Below the pieces are notes generated by a model. That model worked only from the letters and a program-made list of their open reading frames with translations, had not been told where the DNA came from and searched no databases. A program made the translations under genes and the position numbers. A DNA stretch of 64,000 nt from Dugong dugon (taxonomy: Eukaryota > Chordata > Mammalia > Sirenia > Dugongidae): assembly GCA_030035585.1 (NCBI GenBank), contig CM057480.1, positions 2,029,001 to 2,093,000 on the forward strand. The letters run 5' to 3'. Below, in pieces: positions 60,801-62,026 of the stretch. The first letter of the stretch is position 1. Each line of letters begins with the position of its first letter.

Positions 60801-62020
60801 CAATATTGCAATAGATCAGGTGTGTGTGTATGGAGAAATAGCTAGATGCTACAGATATGAGCCATATGTGTGTCGTATGTATTTGTATACGTGTGTGTAT
60901 AGATGCTACAGGTACATGCCATATGTGTGTAGTATGTATTTGTACACACGTGTGTACAGATGCTATATATGCCATATGTATTTGCATACGTGTGAACAGA
61001 CGCTATAGATATATGCCATATGTGTGTTGTACATGTATTTGCACACGTGTGTAGAATGTATTTGTGTACGCGTGTGTACAGATGCTCTAGATATATGCCA
61101 TATGTATTTGTATCCGTGTATAGATGCAACAGATATATGCCATATGTGTGTATTTGCATACGTGTGTGTATAGACAGAATGTGCTCCCACTAGAACGTCG
61201 GCTCTGTGGCACATGGCTTTGGTTGGCTCTTTGCCACAGTGCCTGGCAGGGACGCATTACCCAATAAGCAAGGCGCGCACGGGCTTAATTGTGCTTACTT
61301 ACTAATTTGTAGTGCACAACGTCACCTGTTTCTCTTTGATGTGGTGAAAACCATGTGAAACTGTGCATCATAGATCTGTAAGTAAACACAATTAAGCCCG
61401 TGCGTACCTTGCTTACTGCAAGCGGTGTGTACGGTGTTTATGGTTAACCCTTCCCTGCAGTGGCACCCGGCAGGTGCAGACAAGAGTGGGACCGCCGAGT
61501 CCGGCCGGCGCCCGCCTTCCTGCAGGTGCACCCGGCCCCCCGCACGGTCCGCAGACCCGACGCCATCGCGTCCCGGAGGGCGCGGGCAGGAGCCGGGGCC
61601 TCGCGTTACCTGCTGCAGCGAGTCCACGAACTGCTCGTGGCGCTCATCCTGGCTGCCGCGAGCCTTGATGAGGCTGGTGCCCACGTCCTCGCCGATCACC
61701 TCGGCCGAGTACAGGTTGCGGAAAACGCCGGTGAGCAGGTACGAGATGTCTTGGGTGCGCAGCGAGGTGGGGCGCAGACGCAGCAGCTGCGGCTCGGCTC
61801 CGCGAGTGACCTCGAGCGGCGGGACGCGGCGGGGCCGGCCGCGGGTGCTGCGCTGGAAGCCCTCGGTGTAGGCAAAGGAGGATAGCAACGAGGACCTGCA
61901 GATGGACTGGGTGGGGCTGCAGGACCGGGTCAGGTTCGTGGTGGGCCCCCATGTTGCCCTCCGGGACAGGGAAGACTCGGACTCTGAAGCTCGCCGCTCT
62001 CTGGAGCTCTCGGTCTCCAT
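78..62020 (-). CDS. DLEC1: DLEC1 (CFAP81), 5' 22 coding exons of the gene, split by introns
   Basis: DLEC1 is a ciliary/flagellar protein and a reported tumour suppressor in human 3p22. It has an N-terminal coiled-coil region followed by repeated MSP/ASH-type Ig-like beta-sandwich domains. I recognised it by matching exon translations to human DLEC1 from memory, for example [15 protein letters not shown] in exon 1, [18 protein letters not shown] in exon 20 and [14 protein letters not shown] in exon 22. The coding parts are 61610-62020, 57459-57615, 54699-54809, 53155-53351, 52732-52952, 51393-51471, 37174-37261, 36266-36439, 35362-35498, 33997-34089, 27512-27602, 26560-26722, 25253-25445, 24417-24475, 23657-23825, 23157-23250, 22693-22823, 22453-22611, 19563-19702, 1887-2040, 1202-1312 and 78-208. 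They total 3,263 nt in one open frame. All junctions are GT-AG and phases agree. The gene continues left of the window. Confidence 0.97.
209..1201 (-). other. DLEC1 intron 21
   Basis: 993 bp of moderately GC-rich unique-looking sequence. I see no repeat or exon in it; ORFs present on both strands have no recognisable product. Confidence 0.7.
1202..1312 (-). CDS. DLEC1: DLEC1 exon 21 (residues 1008-1044)
   Basis: Exactly 37 codons between acceptor tctgccag and donor CCCAG|gtaagg, phase 0. The product is [20 protein letters not shown] then [17 protein letters not shown]; human reads LLGHQAEFCMVTVSPKHGLL at the same place. There is no ATG, so a simple ORF search does not find it. Confidence 0.95.
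1313..1886 (-). other. DLEC1 intron 20
   Basis: 574 bp with no recognisable repeat or conserved ORF. A minus-strand open frame reading through from exon 20 into it is incidental. Confidence 0.7.
1887..2040 (-). CDS. DLEC1: DLEC1 exon 20 (residues 956-1007)
   Basis: The acceptor gttccag precedes C TAC CTT. Product [20 protein letters not shown], then [20 protein letters not shown] and LPTRFQWGK. Ends GGCAAG|gtaagt, phase 0. This exon is near-identical to human over its first 18 residues. Confidence 0.98.
2380..2897 (+). mobile_element. MaLR-type (ERVL class) solo LTR
   Basis: A 518-bp element with TGTCATGGATTG at the 5' end and GTGACTAAGACA at the 3' end. It carries AATAAA followed by 'tttctctttgttaaagcca', as in mammalian apparent LTR retrotransposons. 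It is flanked by a perfect 5-bp duplication GGAGG (2375-2379 and 2898-2902). No internal retroviral coding sequence is present. Confidence 0.88.
2903..3683. other. Intron 19 segment, unassigned
   Basis: AT-richening sequence between two LTRs. Parts after 3330 look like very old LINE material, but I cannot assign a family. Confidence 0.4.
3684..3945 (+). mobile_element. MaLR-type solo LTR, internally deleted
   Basis: Same family as the copy at 2380: starts TGTCATGGACTG and ends GAACTAAGACA. About half of the middle is missing, with a join near 'gtgtttgaacctacc'. No clear target-site duplication. Confidence 0.82.
3950..5419 (+). mobile_element. Degenerate L1 ORF2 fragment interrupted by a SINE
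   Basis: 4370-5076 and 5283-5419 align in order with L1 ORF2: the fingers/palm region ('gggaacaaggcaaagatggctgc'), an RT-core remnant 'acagatgatataattgtcta' (LTDDII, from FADD) and then 'acataccatgttcatggatt'. Many frameshifts and stops, with an A-rich expansion at 4783-4820. The part before 4370 resembles older L1 but is unsure. Confidence 0.7.
5077..5282 (+). mobile_element. tRNA-derived afrotherian SINE, long form
   Basis: Begins 'gtccttgagtagtacaaatg' with a B-box-like 'gtagtttgaattcac' and ends 'caatcaactagatggcaacc'. It sits inside the L1 fragment with an imperfect duplication, CTAAATAAATGGAGAA (5061-5076) and ACTAAACAAATGGGAA after its end. About 205 bp. Confidence 0.82.
5420..5924 (-). 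mobile_element. MaLR-type solo LTR, minus strand
   Basis: Same family as 2380-2897 in reverse: plus strand starts TGTCTTAAGTTATC and ends CAATCCATAACA. Perfect 5-bp duplication GTAGA at 5415-5419 and 5925-5929. About 505 bp, complete. Confidence 0.9.
5930..7540 (-). mobile_element. RTE-clade LINE (RTE1-like), 5'-truncated and decayed
   Basis: Minus-strand pieces read as an RTE reverse transcriptase. '[18 protein letters not shown]' lies in 7204-7518, '[20 protein letters not shown]' in 6790-7146, and the C-terminal '[19 protein letters not shown]' with '[18 protein letters not shown]' in 5912-6259. Frameshifts and stops separate them. The 3' tail (left end, about 5930-5990) matches the RTE copy at 48.9 kb. 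Confidence 0.88.
7664..7886 (-). mobile_element. tRNA-derived afrotherian SINE, long form, minus strand
   Basis: Read on the minus strand it starts 'gggttccctgggtagcacag' and ends near 'atcaactcgacagtaaactgg', the same long form as at 5077 but more diverged. It sits just left of the full-length L1. Confidence 0.75.
8336..9480 (+). repeat. L1 5' UTR monomer array, 266-bp period
   Basis: The anchor TGCTTTCCGTGGCC occurs at 8336, 8602, 8868, 9134 and 9400, spaced exactly 266 bp each time. Units 1-4 are complete; the fifth degrades after about 15 bp into a related 3' part. Each unit is CG-rich, forming an intronic CpG island. Mouse L1 promoters are also built of tandem monomers; here the array probably serves as the L1 promoter (inference). 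Confidence 0.95.
10201..11250 (+). pseudogene. L1 ORF1 (ORF1p), one in-frame stop
   Basis: L1 ORF1 protein is a trimeric RNA-binding chaperone of the L1 particle. The frame is 350 codons including the stop. Residues about 50-150 form a charged coiled coil ([16 protein letters not shown]). The RRM-type segment has [12 protein letters not shown], and the C-terminal domain has [11 protein letters not shown] and [11 protein letters not shown]. Codon 217 is TGA (10849-10851) in QEAQ[12 protein letters not shown], where related L1s have an Arg codon; CGA to TGA is a typical CpG transition. The stop removes part of the RRM and the whole C-terminal RNA-binding domain, so this copy likely lacks ORF1p function. 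Confidence 0.92.
11494..11685 (+). CDS. Lysine-rich small ORF in the L1 inter-ORF spacer
   Basis: A 63-codon ORF starting [20 protein letters not shown], about one third Lys with Thr, Asn and Ser, in the unusually long spacer between ORF1 and ORF2 (human L1 has about 60 nt). Its TGA (11683-11685) overlaps the ORF2 ATG (11682-11684) as ATGA, the arrangement used for termination-reinitiation. I recognise no domain. The A-rich composition alone could produce Lys codons, so coding status is uncertain. Confidence 0.3.
   Translation: MVTTKKVNKPTHKNKDEKHKVSTKTKPTKTKEMNTKSTNKRNSAQESKKNKENFSTTKKSTTK
11682..15503 (+). CDS. L1 ORF2: endonuclease-reverse transcriptase, intact
   Basis: An uninterrupted 1,273-aa ORF2; human L1 ORF2 is 1,275 aa. 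It nicks target DNA and reverse-transcribes L1 RNA (target-primed reverse transcription). The APE-type endonuclease has N14, E43, D145, D205 and SDH with D229/H230 at the same numbering as human. The reverse transcriptase has [11 protein letters not shown] and FADD at 700-703. The C-terminal Cys-rich motif is C1131-x3-C1135-x7-H1143-x4-C1148 (CWRGCG...HCWWEC). No stop or frameshift is present, so the enzyme looks competent by sequence. Confidence 0.97.
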   Translation: MTATNSHLSIITLNVNGLNAPIKRRRVAEWIRKQDPSICCLQETHLRNKDVNLLKIKGWKKIYQANNYQKRAGVAILISDKIDFKTKSTIKDKEGHYIMIKGMIHHEDITIINIYAPNDRAPKYIKKTLTALKREIDSSTIIVGDFNTPLSVKDRTTKKKLSKDTEDLKDTISQLDLIDIYRTIHPTAAKYTFFSNAHGTFSRIDHILGHRAILNKIQNAEIIHSIFSDHNAIKVEINTRKSKEKKSNTWKLNNNLLTHQWVIEEIRDGIKKFLESNENENTSYQNLWDTAKAVLRGQFIAIDAHIKKEERDKIKTLTTELKQIEREQQKKPTTTGRKEIVKIRAEINEIENRKTIERINKTKSWFFERINKIDKPLARLTKEKQQRAQITQIRNEMGDITTDPTEIKRIITEYYEKLYSNKFENLEEMDKFLETYGLPKLQQSDIENLNRPITREEIEKVIKKLPTKKSPGPDGFTGEFYKTFTKELVPVLLKLFQSIEEEATLPNSFYEASITLIPKPGKDITKKENYRPISLMNIDAKILNKILANRIQYHIKKIIHHDQIGFIPGMQGWFNIRKSINVIHHINKRKEKNHMIISTDAEKAFDKVQHPFLIKALNKIGIEGKFLNIIKGIYAKPTANIILNGERLKTFPLKTGTRQGCPLSPLLFNIVLEVLARAVRQEKEIKGIQIGNEEVKLSLFADDMILYIENPKDSTRNLLEVIERFSRVAGYKINIQKSVGFLYTGKENDEKEIRKSIPFSIAPKKIKYLGINLTRNIKDLYKENYKTLLHETQRDLHKWKNIPCSWIGRLNIVKMAILPKAIYKYNAIPIQIPTTFFKEMEKLIINFIWKGKKPRISKALLKKKNKVGGLTLPDLRTYYTATVLKTAWYWYNNRDIDQWNRIENSDVNPSTYGHLIFDKGPKYIKWGKDSLFNKWCWQNWISICRKMKQDPYLTPYTKTTSKWIKDLNIKPQTIKFIEEKIGPTLQTLIHGINRIQTININTKNPTDKLDNWDLLKIKHLCSSKDFTKRVKREPTDWEKIFGQYKSDKGLISIIYKKIQHLYNKKTTNPIKKWAKEMNRHFTKEDIQMANRHMRKCSRSLAIREMQIKTTMRYHLTPALLARIKNTGNNKCWRGCGETGTLIHCWWECKMIQPFWKMIWRFLRKLEIDVPFDPAIPLLGIYPREIRVITRIDICTPMFMAALFTIAKRWKQPRCPSTDEWIHKLWYIHTMEYYATRKNNESVNHLITWLKLEDIMLSEISQSQKDKYCMRPLL
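16238..16985 (+). repeat. Direct duplication in the L1 3' UTR, 310-bp period
   Basis: Unit A (16238-16547, 'aaatgggactaac...') and unit B (16548-16857, 'aaatgagactaaa...') are homologous, each containing 'agattgtt.accact/attg', 'tgtaagccttcatctt' and 'gcacaattggaagagc'-type phrases. A third partial unit follows (16865-16985). A (TAAA)n tract separates A from B. Confidence 0.88.
17019..18800 (+). mobile_element. Ancient L1 (L1M-type) remains
   Basis: 17340-17870 resembles an old L1 ORF2 C-terminus and 3' UTR ('acatccatcaacacgggagt', 'aagaatgaggtagacctgtg'). 17880-18720 resembles the ORF2 thumb/C-terminal region ('agtgggggaagactgac', 'ccacctcaaaccacagatc'). No coding potential is left. Confidence 0.6.
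18801..19003 (+). mobile_element. tRNA-derived afrotherian SINE, long form
   Basis: Starts GGAGCCCTGGTGGTGCAACA, A-box-like, with B-box-like GGTCGGCAGTGTGAACC, and ends 'gttggaatcgactcgatgac' plus 'acccaacaactg'. Confidence 0.88.
19240..19461 (+). mobile_element. RTE-clade LINE, 3' tail fragment
   Basis: Encodes remnants of the RTE C-terminus ([19 protein letters not shown]) and ends 'gatggtacctaacagcaaca', the RTE tail. Strongly 5'-truncated, 100 bp left of DLEC1 exon 19. Confidence 0.85.
19563..19702 (-). CDS. DLEC1: DLEC1 exon 19 (residues 910-956)
   Basis: The acceptor caaccag precedes GAGTCTCTC. It encodes [20 protein letters not shown], then [20 protein letters not shown]. 'F.I.P.SG.L.PLGE' is an MSP/ASH strand pair. 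Donor TGGAG|gtaaga, phase 2. The next intron (17.5 kb) contains the full-length L1. Confidence 0.97.
19703..22452 (-). other. DLEC1 intron 18
   Basis: 2.75 kb of GC-rich intron with poly(G) at about 19961-19976 and a GA-rich purine run at 21496-21524. No transposon recognised; open frames on both strands look incidental. Confidence 0.65.
22453..22611 (-). CDS. DLEC1: DLEC1 exon 18 (residues 857-909)
   Basis: The acceptor tgtctcag precedes GGGCCTGCG. Product [20 protein letters not shown], then [20 protein letters not shown] and [11 protein letters not shown]. 'L.FG...LG.......I.N.S..PATW' marks the start of another ASH domain. Donor GAGAGT|gtgagt, phase 0. An earlier GT (CGTGAGA) would shift phase and is not chosen. 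Confidence 0.95.
22693..22823 (-). CDS. DLEC1: DLEC1 exon 17 (residues 813-856)
   Basis: The acceptor gctcccag leads to [20 protein letters not shown] and [20 protein letters not shown], ending AAFK. The donor is TTTAAG|gtgctg, phase 0. The following intron is only 81 bp. Confidence 0.96.
23157..23250 (-). CDS. DLEC1: DLEC1 exon 16 (residues 782-813)
   Basis: The acceptor ctttcag precedes ATGTGG. Product [20 protein letters not shown] then [11 protein letters not shown], giving the 'N.S..P..Y.W' strand typical of ASH domains. Donor CATAG|gtgccg, phase 1. Confidence 0.96.
23657..23825 (-). CDS. DLEC1: DLEC1 exon 15 (residues 725-781)
   Basis: The acceptor gtgttcag precedes TTCAGAAAT. It encodes [20 protein letters not shown], then [19 protein letters not shown] and [13 protein letters not shown]. 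The segment EAPCWA is diverged from human, the remainder is conserved. Donor TTTAAG|gtagac, phase 0. Confidence 0.96.
24417..24475 (-). CDS. DLEC1: DLEC1 exon 14 (residues 706-725)
   Basis: A 59-nt exon after acceptor cttgcag. It reads [19 protein letters not shown], one residue from human over most of its length. Donor CACGAG|gtgagt, phase 2. Confidence 0.95.
24476..25252 (-). other. DLEC1 intron 13
   Basis: 777 bp, no recognisable repeat, RNA or extra exon. Confidence 0.65.
25253..25445 (-). CDS. DLEC1: DLEC1 exon 13 (residues 641-705)
   Basis: The acceptor ccccacag precedes G CAC GTG. It encodes [20 protein letters not shown], then [20 protein letters not shown] and ILSFSPHE. 'I.P..GVL.PH...EF...F.P' is the clearest MSP/ASH motif in the gene. 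Donor CATGAG|gttaaa, phase 0. Confidence 0.97.
26225..26438 (+). mobile_element. MER5-like hAT-Charlie MITE
   Basis: Within intron 12. 'gcactgtcccgcctgac' at the left and 'ggctaccatactgggcagtg' at the right are degraded terminal repeats. The core 'gaaatgtggctagtgccact' followed by an AT-rich palindromic middle matches the MER5A pattern. The rest of intron 12 is unremarkable. Confidence 0.7.
26560..26722 (-). CDS. DLEC1: DLEC1 exon 12 (residues 587-641)
   Basis: The acceptor tttgtcag leads to [20 protein letters not shown], then [19 protein letters not shown] and the strand ARKQLIIRN-like AGT segment (here [11 protein letters not shown]). Donor ACTAC|gtgagt, phase 2, joins the Gly-less Thr-His of exon 13. 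Confidence 0.96.
26988..27103 (+). repeat. L2 3' end plus (GGAT/GGGT)n simple repeat
   Basis: 'cattcagcaggcgctcaat' and 'gtttgctgaatgaa' are the L2 LINE 3' signature. It runs straight into a degenerate tetranucleotide tract (about 27040-27103), in intron 11. Confidence 0.75.
27512..27602 (-). CDS. DLEC1: DLEC1 exon 11 (residues 557-587)
   Basis: The acceptor ctccccag precedes GTCCTGTTC. Product [20 protein letters not shown] then [11 protein letters not shown], completing the domain begun in exons 9-10. Donor GTAG|gtgggc, phase 1. Confidence 0.96.
27960..28145 (+). repeat. Ancient interspersed repeat, family not assigned
   Basis: Contains 'atgatgtcttggattttctt' and 'gttaaagctgggtgatgagg'. 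Related copies sit at 37300-37480 and 50600-51180. Likely pre-eutherian or early eutherian. Confidence 0.45.
28146..28849 (-). other. Intron 10 segment, nothing recognised
   Basis: About 700 bp with a short poly(C) at 28339-28348. Two stretches ('gaccttctggggagtca' and 'gacctccccaggggtctg') resemble each other, perhaps an old local duplication. Confidence 0.4.
28850..30122 (+). mobile_element. L1 3' half, decayed, with poly(A)
   Basis: Translates in broken frames as the L1 ORF2 C-terminus. Included are the Cys-rich region ('aatgttggtgaggatgtggg', 'attgctggtgggaatgc') and 'cagcaattccactccaagta', ending 'tactactcagccaggagg' and 'gacttcacttataca'. It has a 3' UTR and an A tract at about 30110-30122. 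Confidence 0.88.
30123..30825 (+). mobile_element. L1 3' UTR fragment
   Basis: Shares 'ctggggtcttaaaagc...gca/cggccatc' and 'gagaccagaagaa' phrases with the 3' UTR of the young L1 at 15820-16000. No ORF. Probably a separate, older truncated L1. Confidence 0.65.
30831..31643 (+). mobile_element. ERV solo LTR, family B, 813 bp
   Basis: Homologous to the minus-strand LTR at 49343-50376. Carries a poly(A) signal in 'ccctaataaacccc' and ends 'gacgccatttctact'. Flanks GTGAG and TTGAG agree at 4 of 5 bp. No retroviral internal region adjoins. Confidence 0.8.
31825..32430 (+). mobile_element. Old L1 3' fragment
   Basis: 'ctggtgggagtatgaactgg' and 'cacagtggaataccacgcag' are L1 ORF2 C-terminal phrases; the T-rich and A-rich end follows. 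Highly decayed. Confidence 0.6.
32431..33804 (-). other. Intron 10 segment, nothing recognised
   Basis: About 1.4 kb of GC-rich sequence with a purine-rich GGCGGGGAGG patch near 33505. No repeat family or exon identified. Confidence 0.45.
33805..33955 (+). mobile_element. tRNA-derived afrotherian SINE, short form
   Basis: GGAGCCCTGGTGGCACAGCG start, A/B-box-like sequences, and the end 'agtcggaaccaactcaatgg' plus 'cacctgagaacgacaacaac'. An 8-bp duplication TCACAAGG lies at 33794-33801 and 33956-33963. It ends 42 bp from exon 10. Confidence 0.93.
33997..34089 (-). CDS. DLEC1: DLEC1 exon 10 (residues 526-556)
   Basis: Exactly 31 codons between acceptor tccttaag and donor GTGGAG|gtaggt, phase 0. 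The product [20 protein letters not shown] then [11 protein letters not shown] matches human [20 protein letters not shown]. It supplies the 'P..F.L.PG....V' strand of an Ig-like domain. Confidence 0.96.
34090..35361 (-). other. DLEC1 intron 9
   Basis: 1.27 kb. A weak MIR/L2-like piece at 34195-34310 ('ttcagcaagcatttactcag', 'catgcgccaggcac'); otherwise nothing recognised. Confidence 0.5.
35362..35498 (-). CDS. DLEC1: DLEC1 exon 9 (residues 480-525)
   Basis: The acceptor ggctgcag precedes TGCCTCGAG. It encodes [20 protein letters not shown] and [20 protein letters not shown], the start of the next Ig-like domain ('D.G.C..G......... N.G'). Donor TTCAGG|gtgagt, phase 0. Confidence 0.97.
35499..36265 (-). 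other. DLEC1 intron 8
   Basis: 767 bp, no repeat or RNA recognised. Confidence 0.6.
36266..36439 (-). CDS. DLEC1: DLEC1 exon 8 (residues 422-480)
   Basis: The acceptor ctgcacag leads into [19 protein letters not shown] and [19 protein letters not shown]. The pattern 'G.V.PGM....V.F.P' followed by 'GDFDD.I.V.T' is the MSP/ASH-domain signature. It ends [10 protein letters not shown], with donor ACGT|gtgagt in phase 1, which fixes the choice between two nearby GT sites. Confidence 0.97.
36670..36950 (+). repeat. Ancient interspersed repeat in intron 7, family not assigned
   Basis: Phrases such as 'gatttctgagcaggggtgac' and 'gtgaggactgaggagggtgg' resemble a widespread mammalian repeat, also suggested at 63150-63560. 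Confidence 0.4.
37174..37261 (-). CDS. DLEC1: DLEC1 exon 7 (residues 393-422)
   Basis: The acceptor ggacag precedes ATG GTG ATT. It encodes [20 protein letters not shown] then [10 protein letters not shown], typical Ig-like strands ('alternating hydrophobics, then RVLPPSTP'). Donor CTGG|gtgagt, phase 1. Confidence 0.97.
37300..37480 (+). repeat. Ancient interspersed repeat, family not assigned
   Basis: Contains 'gttgaagctgggtgacgggt' and 'acatggggattcattacgtt', matching the copy at 27960-28145. Confidence 0.5.
37548..37725 (+). mobile_element. MIR SINE
   Basis: Core MIR phrases: 'cctcatcctcacaacaaccc', 'cagctgaggaaactgaagtt' and 'gctgagattcgagccta'. Confidence 0.85.
38035..38210 (+). mobile_element. 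L2 3' end followed by MIR/L2-like piece
   Basis: 'cacagtaggcactaaataaa' and 'tgcttgttgaatgaataag' are the L2 tail; 'attgagctcttactatgaac' to 'atctcatttaatcctc' is MIR-like. Confidence 0.75.
38235..38930 (-). mobile_element. Old L1 (L1M-type), antisense fragment
   Basis: On the plus strand it reads the reverse of old L1 sequence: 'cttattaatttgtaggagtt', 'ctttatatattctggataca', with a poly(T) at 38787-38803. No coding potential. Confidence 0.6.
38931..39748 (-). other. Intron 6 segment, nothing recognised
   Basis: About 0.8 kb of unassigned intron just left of the long (TG)n tract. Confidence 0.5.
39749..39827 (+). repeat. (TG)n microsatellite, about 39 units
   Basis: Pure alternating TG for about 79 bp in intron 6. 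Confidence 0.98.
40085..40500. other. Intron 6 segment with poly(T), probable old repeat
   Basis: A 19-bp T tract (about 40088-40106) followed by 'tgccctcctcaaccatcacc' sequence that looks like an ancient transposon in reverse; family not assigned. Confidence 0.35.
40730..41475 (+). repeat. Ancient interspersed repeat with SINE insertion
   Basis: 'gagaggtggggtctatgtcc', 'ccatgctgtgaggaaacccc' and 'gttttaagatgctaagtttt' mark a common mammalian repeat of uncertain class, interrupted by the SINE at 40914. A second diverged copy is at 44740-45110. Confidence 0.55.
40914..41072 (+). mobile_element. tRNA-derived afrotherian SINE, short form
   Basis: GGAGCCCTGGTGGCCCAGCG start; B-box-like GGTCGACAGTTTGAATCC; ends 'cagaatcaactcgatggcaa' then 'gagtttggttttggg'. 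Confidence 0.94.
42389..42439 (+). mobile_element. SINE 3' tail fragment
   Basis: 'cagggtcactatgagtcgg' and 'agtcgactctacagtaacag' then 'gttttggttt' equal the 3' end of the short-form SINE, without its tRNA head. Confidence 0.7.
44162..44683 (-). mobile_element. MaLR-type solo LTR, minus strand
   Basis: Same family as 2380, 3684 and 5420. Plus strand runs TGTCTTAGTCATCTAG to CAATCCATGACA; 522 bp. Perfect 5-bp duplication GGAAT at 44157-44161 and 44684-44688. Confidence 0.92.
44741..45110 (+). repeat. Ancient interspersed repeat, second copy
   Basis: Shares 'cttctgcctggctttctcc', 'ttctgtgaggaagcca' and 'ccactaagtcttggggcaat' with the repeat family at 40730-41475. Confidence 0.5.
45111..46563 (-). 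other. Intron 6 segment, mostly unassigned
   Basis: AT-rich intron with a degenerate (TA/CA/TG)n tract at 45483-45551. No other repeat recognised. Confidence 0.5.
46564..48896 (+). mobile_element. RTE-clade LINE (RTE1-like), 2.3 kb, 5'-truncated
   Basis: Reverse-transcriptase pieces in order: [18 protein letters not shown] (47375-47671), [20 protein letters not shown] and [19 protein letters not shown] (47729-48109), then [11 protein letters not shown] directly after a TGA (48107-48109). C-terminal pieces with [15 protein letters not shown] and the tail 'cacctaacaacaacagcaag' follow. Several frameshifts and stops; the endonuclease end is missing. Confidence 0.92.
48897..49342. other. Intron 6 segment, unassigned repeat split by an LTR
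   Basis: Sequence with 'ccaagatggtggcataagaa' like an element 5' end; it resumes right of the LTR at 50377. Family unknown. Confidence 0.35.
49343..50376 (-). mobile_element. ERV solo LTR, family B, 1,034 bp
   Basis: Plus-strand ends TGTAAAAA and CACCACA (so TG...CA in element orientation) with perfect 5-bp duplication GGCTC at 49338-49342 and 50377-50381. It is homologous to 30831-31643 but longer, because of an 87-bp tandem duplication (49757 and 49844) and another near the 5' side. No retroviral genes are present. Confidence 0.92.
50600..51330 (+). repeat. Ancient interspersed repeat with internal tandem copy
   Basis: 'gtagactttgtttggattct', then 'ttatctgtcagagatat/actc' twice (about 50907 and 51116) with matching flanks, suggesting a local duplication of about 210 bp. 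Same family as 27960 and 37300. Confidence 0.5.
51393..51471 (-). CDS. DLEC1: DLEC1 exon 6 (residues 366-392)
   Basis: A short exon after acceptor cccgcag. It completes Ser, then reads [20 protein letters not shown] and IGPVYE, nearly identical to human. It opens the first Ig-like segment. Donor GAG|gtacat, phase 0. Intron 6 to the next exon is 14.1 kb. Confidence 0.96.
52171..52622 (-). mobile_element. 5'-truncated young L1 (3' UTR only), minus strand
   Basis: In reverse it matches the repeated 3' UTR of the L1 at 16548-16985 (for example 'tgaaggcttacagaacaaa' twice). Flanked by a 15-bp duplication with two mismatches, GGCCCTGCTCCATTC (52156-52170) and GGCCCCACTCCATTC (52623-52637). It ends about 100 bp from exon 5. 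Confidence 0.9.
52732..52952 (-). CDS. DLEC1: DLEC1 exon 5 (residues 293-366)
   Basis: The acceptor tttcaaag precedes AAAGCGAGT. It encodes [20 protein letters not shown], then [20 protein letters not shown] and [18 protein letters not shown], the signature stretch of DLEC1 before its first Ig-like domain. The end is CAGAG|gtgtgt in phase 2. Confidence 0.96.
53155..53351 (-). CDS. DLEC1: DLEC1 exon 4 (residues 227-292)
   Basis: The acceptor ccacag leads into [17 protein letters not shown]. The rest is a charged linker ([18 protein letters not shown], then [15 protein letters not shown]) that is the least conserved exon against human here, although length and phase hold. It ends CTGTCAAG|gttagt in phase 0. 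It lies upstream of the Ig-like domain region. Confidence 0.93.
53352..54698 (-). other. DLEC1 intron 3
   Basis: 1.35 kb. A weak L2-tail-like 'ctggcaaatgctcagtaaac' at 53804; otherwise no repeat or exon recognised. Confidence 0.55.
54699..54809 (-). CDS. DLEC1: DLEC1 exon 3 (residues 190-227)
   Basis: The acceptor acatag precedes TC AAG TCT, completing Val from exon 2. The exon encodes [19 protein letters not shown] then [18 protein letters not shown], an almost direct match to human. The donor is AAAG|gtactg in phase 1. Confidence 0.96.
55040..55362 (+). mobile_element. RTE-clade LINE, 3' tail fragment
   Basis: Encodes [39 protein letters not shown] and [10 protein letters not shown], the RTE C-terminus, and ends 'cagaaccgacttgctggc'. 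In intron 2. Confidence 0.9.
55390..55840 (-). repeat. Ancient interspersed repeat, family not assigned
   Basis: 'gtggtagattgaataactag', 'ggccaataagaagttagctg' and 'catgagagagaagatctc' resemble an old mammalian LTR- or LINE-derived repeat. Confidence 0.4.
56333..56462 (+). repeat. Purine-rich (GGAT)n/(GGAA)n/(GGGA)n tract
   Basis: GGAT units at both ends, GGAA/AGAA units next, and about 11 GGGA units at 56408-56451. All-purine on the plus strand over about 90 bp, so it could form triplex or G-rich structures. Confidence 0.95.
56957..57270 (+). repeat. Minisatellite, about 70-bp unit, about 4.5 copies
   Basis: The phrase TGCTGATTTCCTGAT (or a one-base variant) recurs at 56997, 57066, 57137 and 57207, each preceded by 'GTGGAATC.GAATGG'. 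Lies 190 bp from exon 2 in intron 2. Confidence 0.93.
57459..57615 (-). CDS. DLEC1: DLEC1 exon 2 (residues 138-190)
   Basis: The acceptor is tctggcag read on the minus strand as ctgccag|ATTCGAGAAC. The exon begins IRELYKQRL, matching human exactly, and continues as a charged, heptad-like helix ([20 protein letters not shown]) that looks like a coiled coil. The last ten residues (AFSVIKLSP) differ from human LVRLPPV. The donor is CCAG|gtgtgt in phase 1. Confidence 0.95.
57695..57900 (+). mobile_element. MIR SINE
   Basis: 'cagatgtgaaaactgagacc', 'ggtttcacagtaaggtc' and 'ctgactctggttctacagt' follow the MIR core in order. Confidence 0.78.
57901..58857 (-). other. Intron 1 segment, nothing recognised
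   Basis: About 0.95 kb, GC-rich at first. No repeat, RNA gene or exon identified. Confidence 0.55.
58858..59100 (+). mobile_element. MIR SINE, near complete
   Basis: 'gtgttaactcatttaaccct', 'tgatgaggaaagtgaggca', 'ccaggattcgaacccagag' and 'tgctcttaatcatgagac' give MIR from tRNA-like head to 3' side. Confidence 0.92.
59380..59760 (-). mobile_element. Probable old L1 antisense fragment
   Basis: 'ctgcagagtattccataatg' with 'tagatataccatatttataa' is the reverse of the L1 ORF2 C-terminal region; poorly preserved. Confidence 0.45.
60059..60211 (+). mobile_element. tRNA-derived afrotherian SINE, short form
   Basis: GGAGCCCTGGTGGCACAGTG start, 'ctgctaaccaaaaggtaagc', and end 'tgagttggtatcaacttgac' plus 'agcaatgggtagtagtagta'. 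Best-preserved head of the short forms. Confidence 0.94.
60372..60434 (+). mobile_element. L2 3' end
   Basis: 'agcatggcacatagtagaca' then 'gtcaataaaatacattacat' and 'gaatgaatgg' are the L2 tail. Confidence 0.75.
60840..61172 (+). repeat. TG/AT-rich minisatellite, about 5-6 degenerate copies
   Basis: Units of roughly 45-75 bp made of 'gatgctacagatat', 'atgccatatgtgtgt' and 'gtatttgtatacgtgtgtgt'. 'atgccatatgt' recurs at least five times. In intron 1, about 440 bp from exon 1. Confidence 0.9.
61610..62020 (-). CDS. DLEC1: DLEC1 exon 1 (residues 1-137)
   Basis: The chosen start is the ATG at 62018-62020, in the strong context GTTGCCATGG, giving [10 protein letters not shown], close to the human start METRSSKTRR. 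An upstream in-frame GTG at 62051 is not used. The exon is Ser/Arg-rich up to about residue 75, then carries the conserved block [16 protein letters not shown] and [14 protein letters not shown]. It ends CAGCAG|gtaacg in phase 0. Residues 1-60 differ clearly from human while 75-137 are well conserved. Confidence 0.96.
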
Positions 62021-62026
62021 GGCAAC
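62013..62026 (+). promoter_or_regulatory. RFX X-box-like site spanning the DLEC1 start codon
   Basis: GTCTCC-AT-GGCAAC fits the X-box consensus GTNRCC-N(0-3)-RGYAAC at 11 of 12 positions (a T replaces R at position 4). RFX factors drive many ciliary genes, and DLEC1 is ciliary. The motif includes the reverse of the start ATG (62018-62020), so its match may partly reflect the Kozak context. Confidence 0.45.

Noticed and set aside
61425-61885. Plus-strand ORFs of 141-148 aa opposite DLEC1 exon 1
   Set aside because: They are the antisense of a conserved, GC-rich coding exon; the minus-strand product matches DLEC1 and the plus strand shows no recognisable protein.
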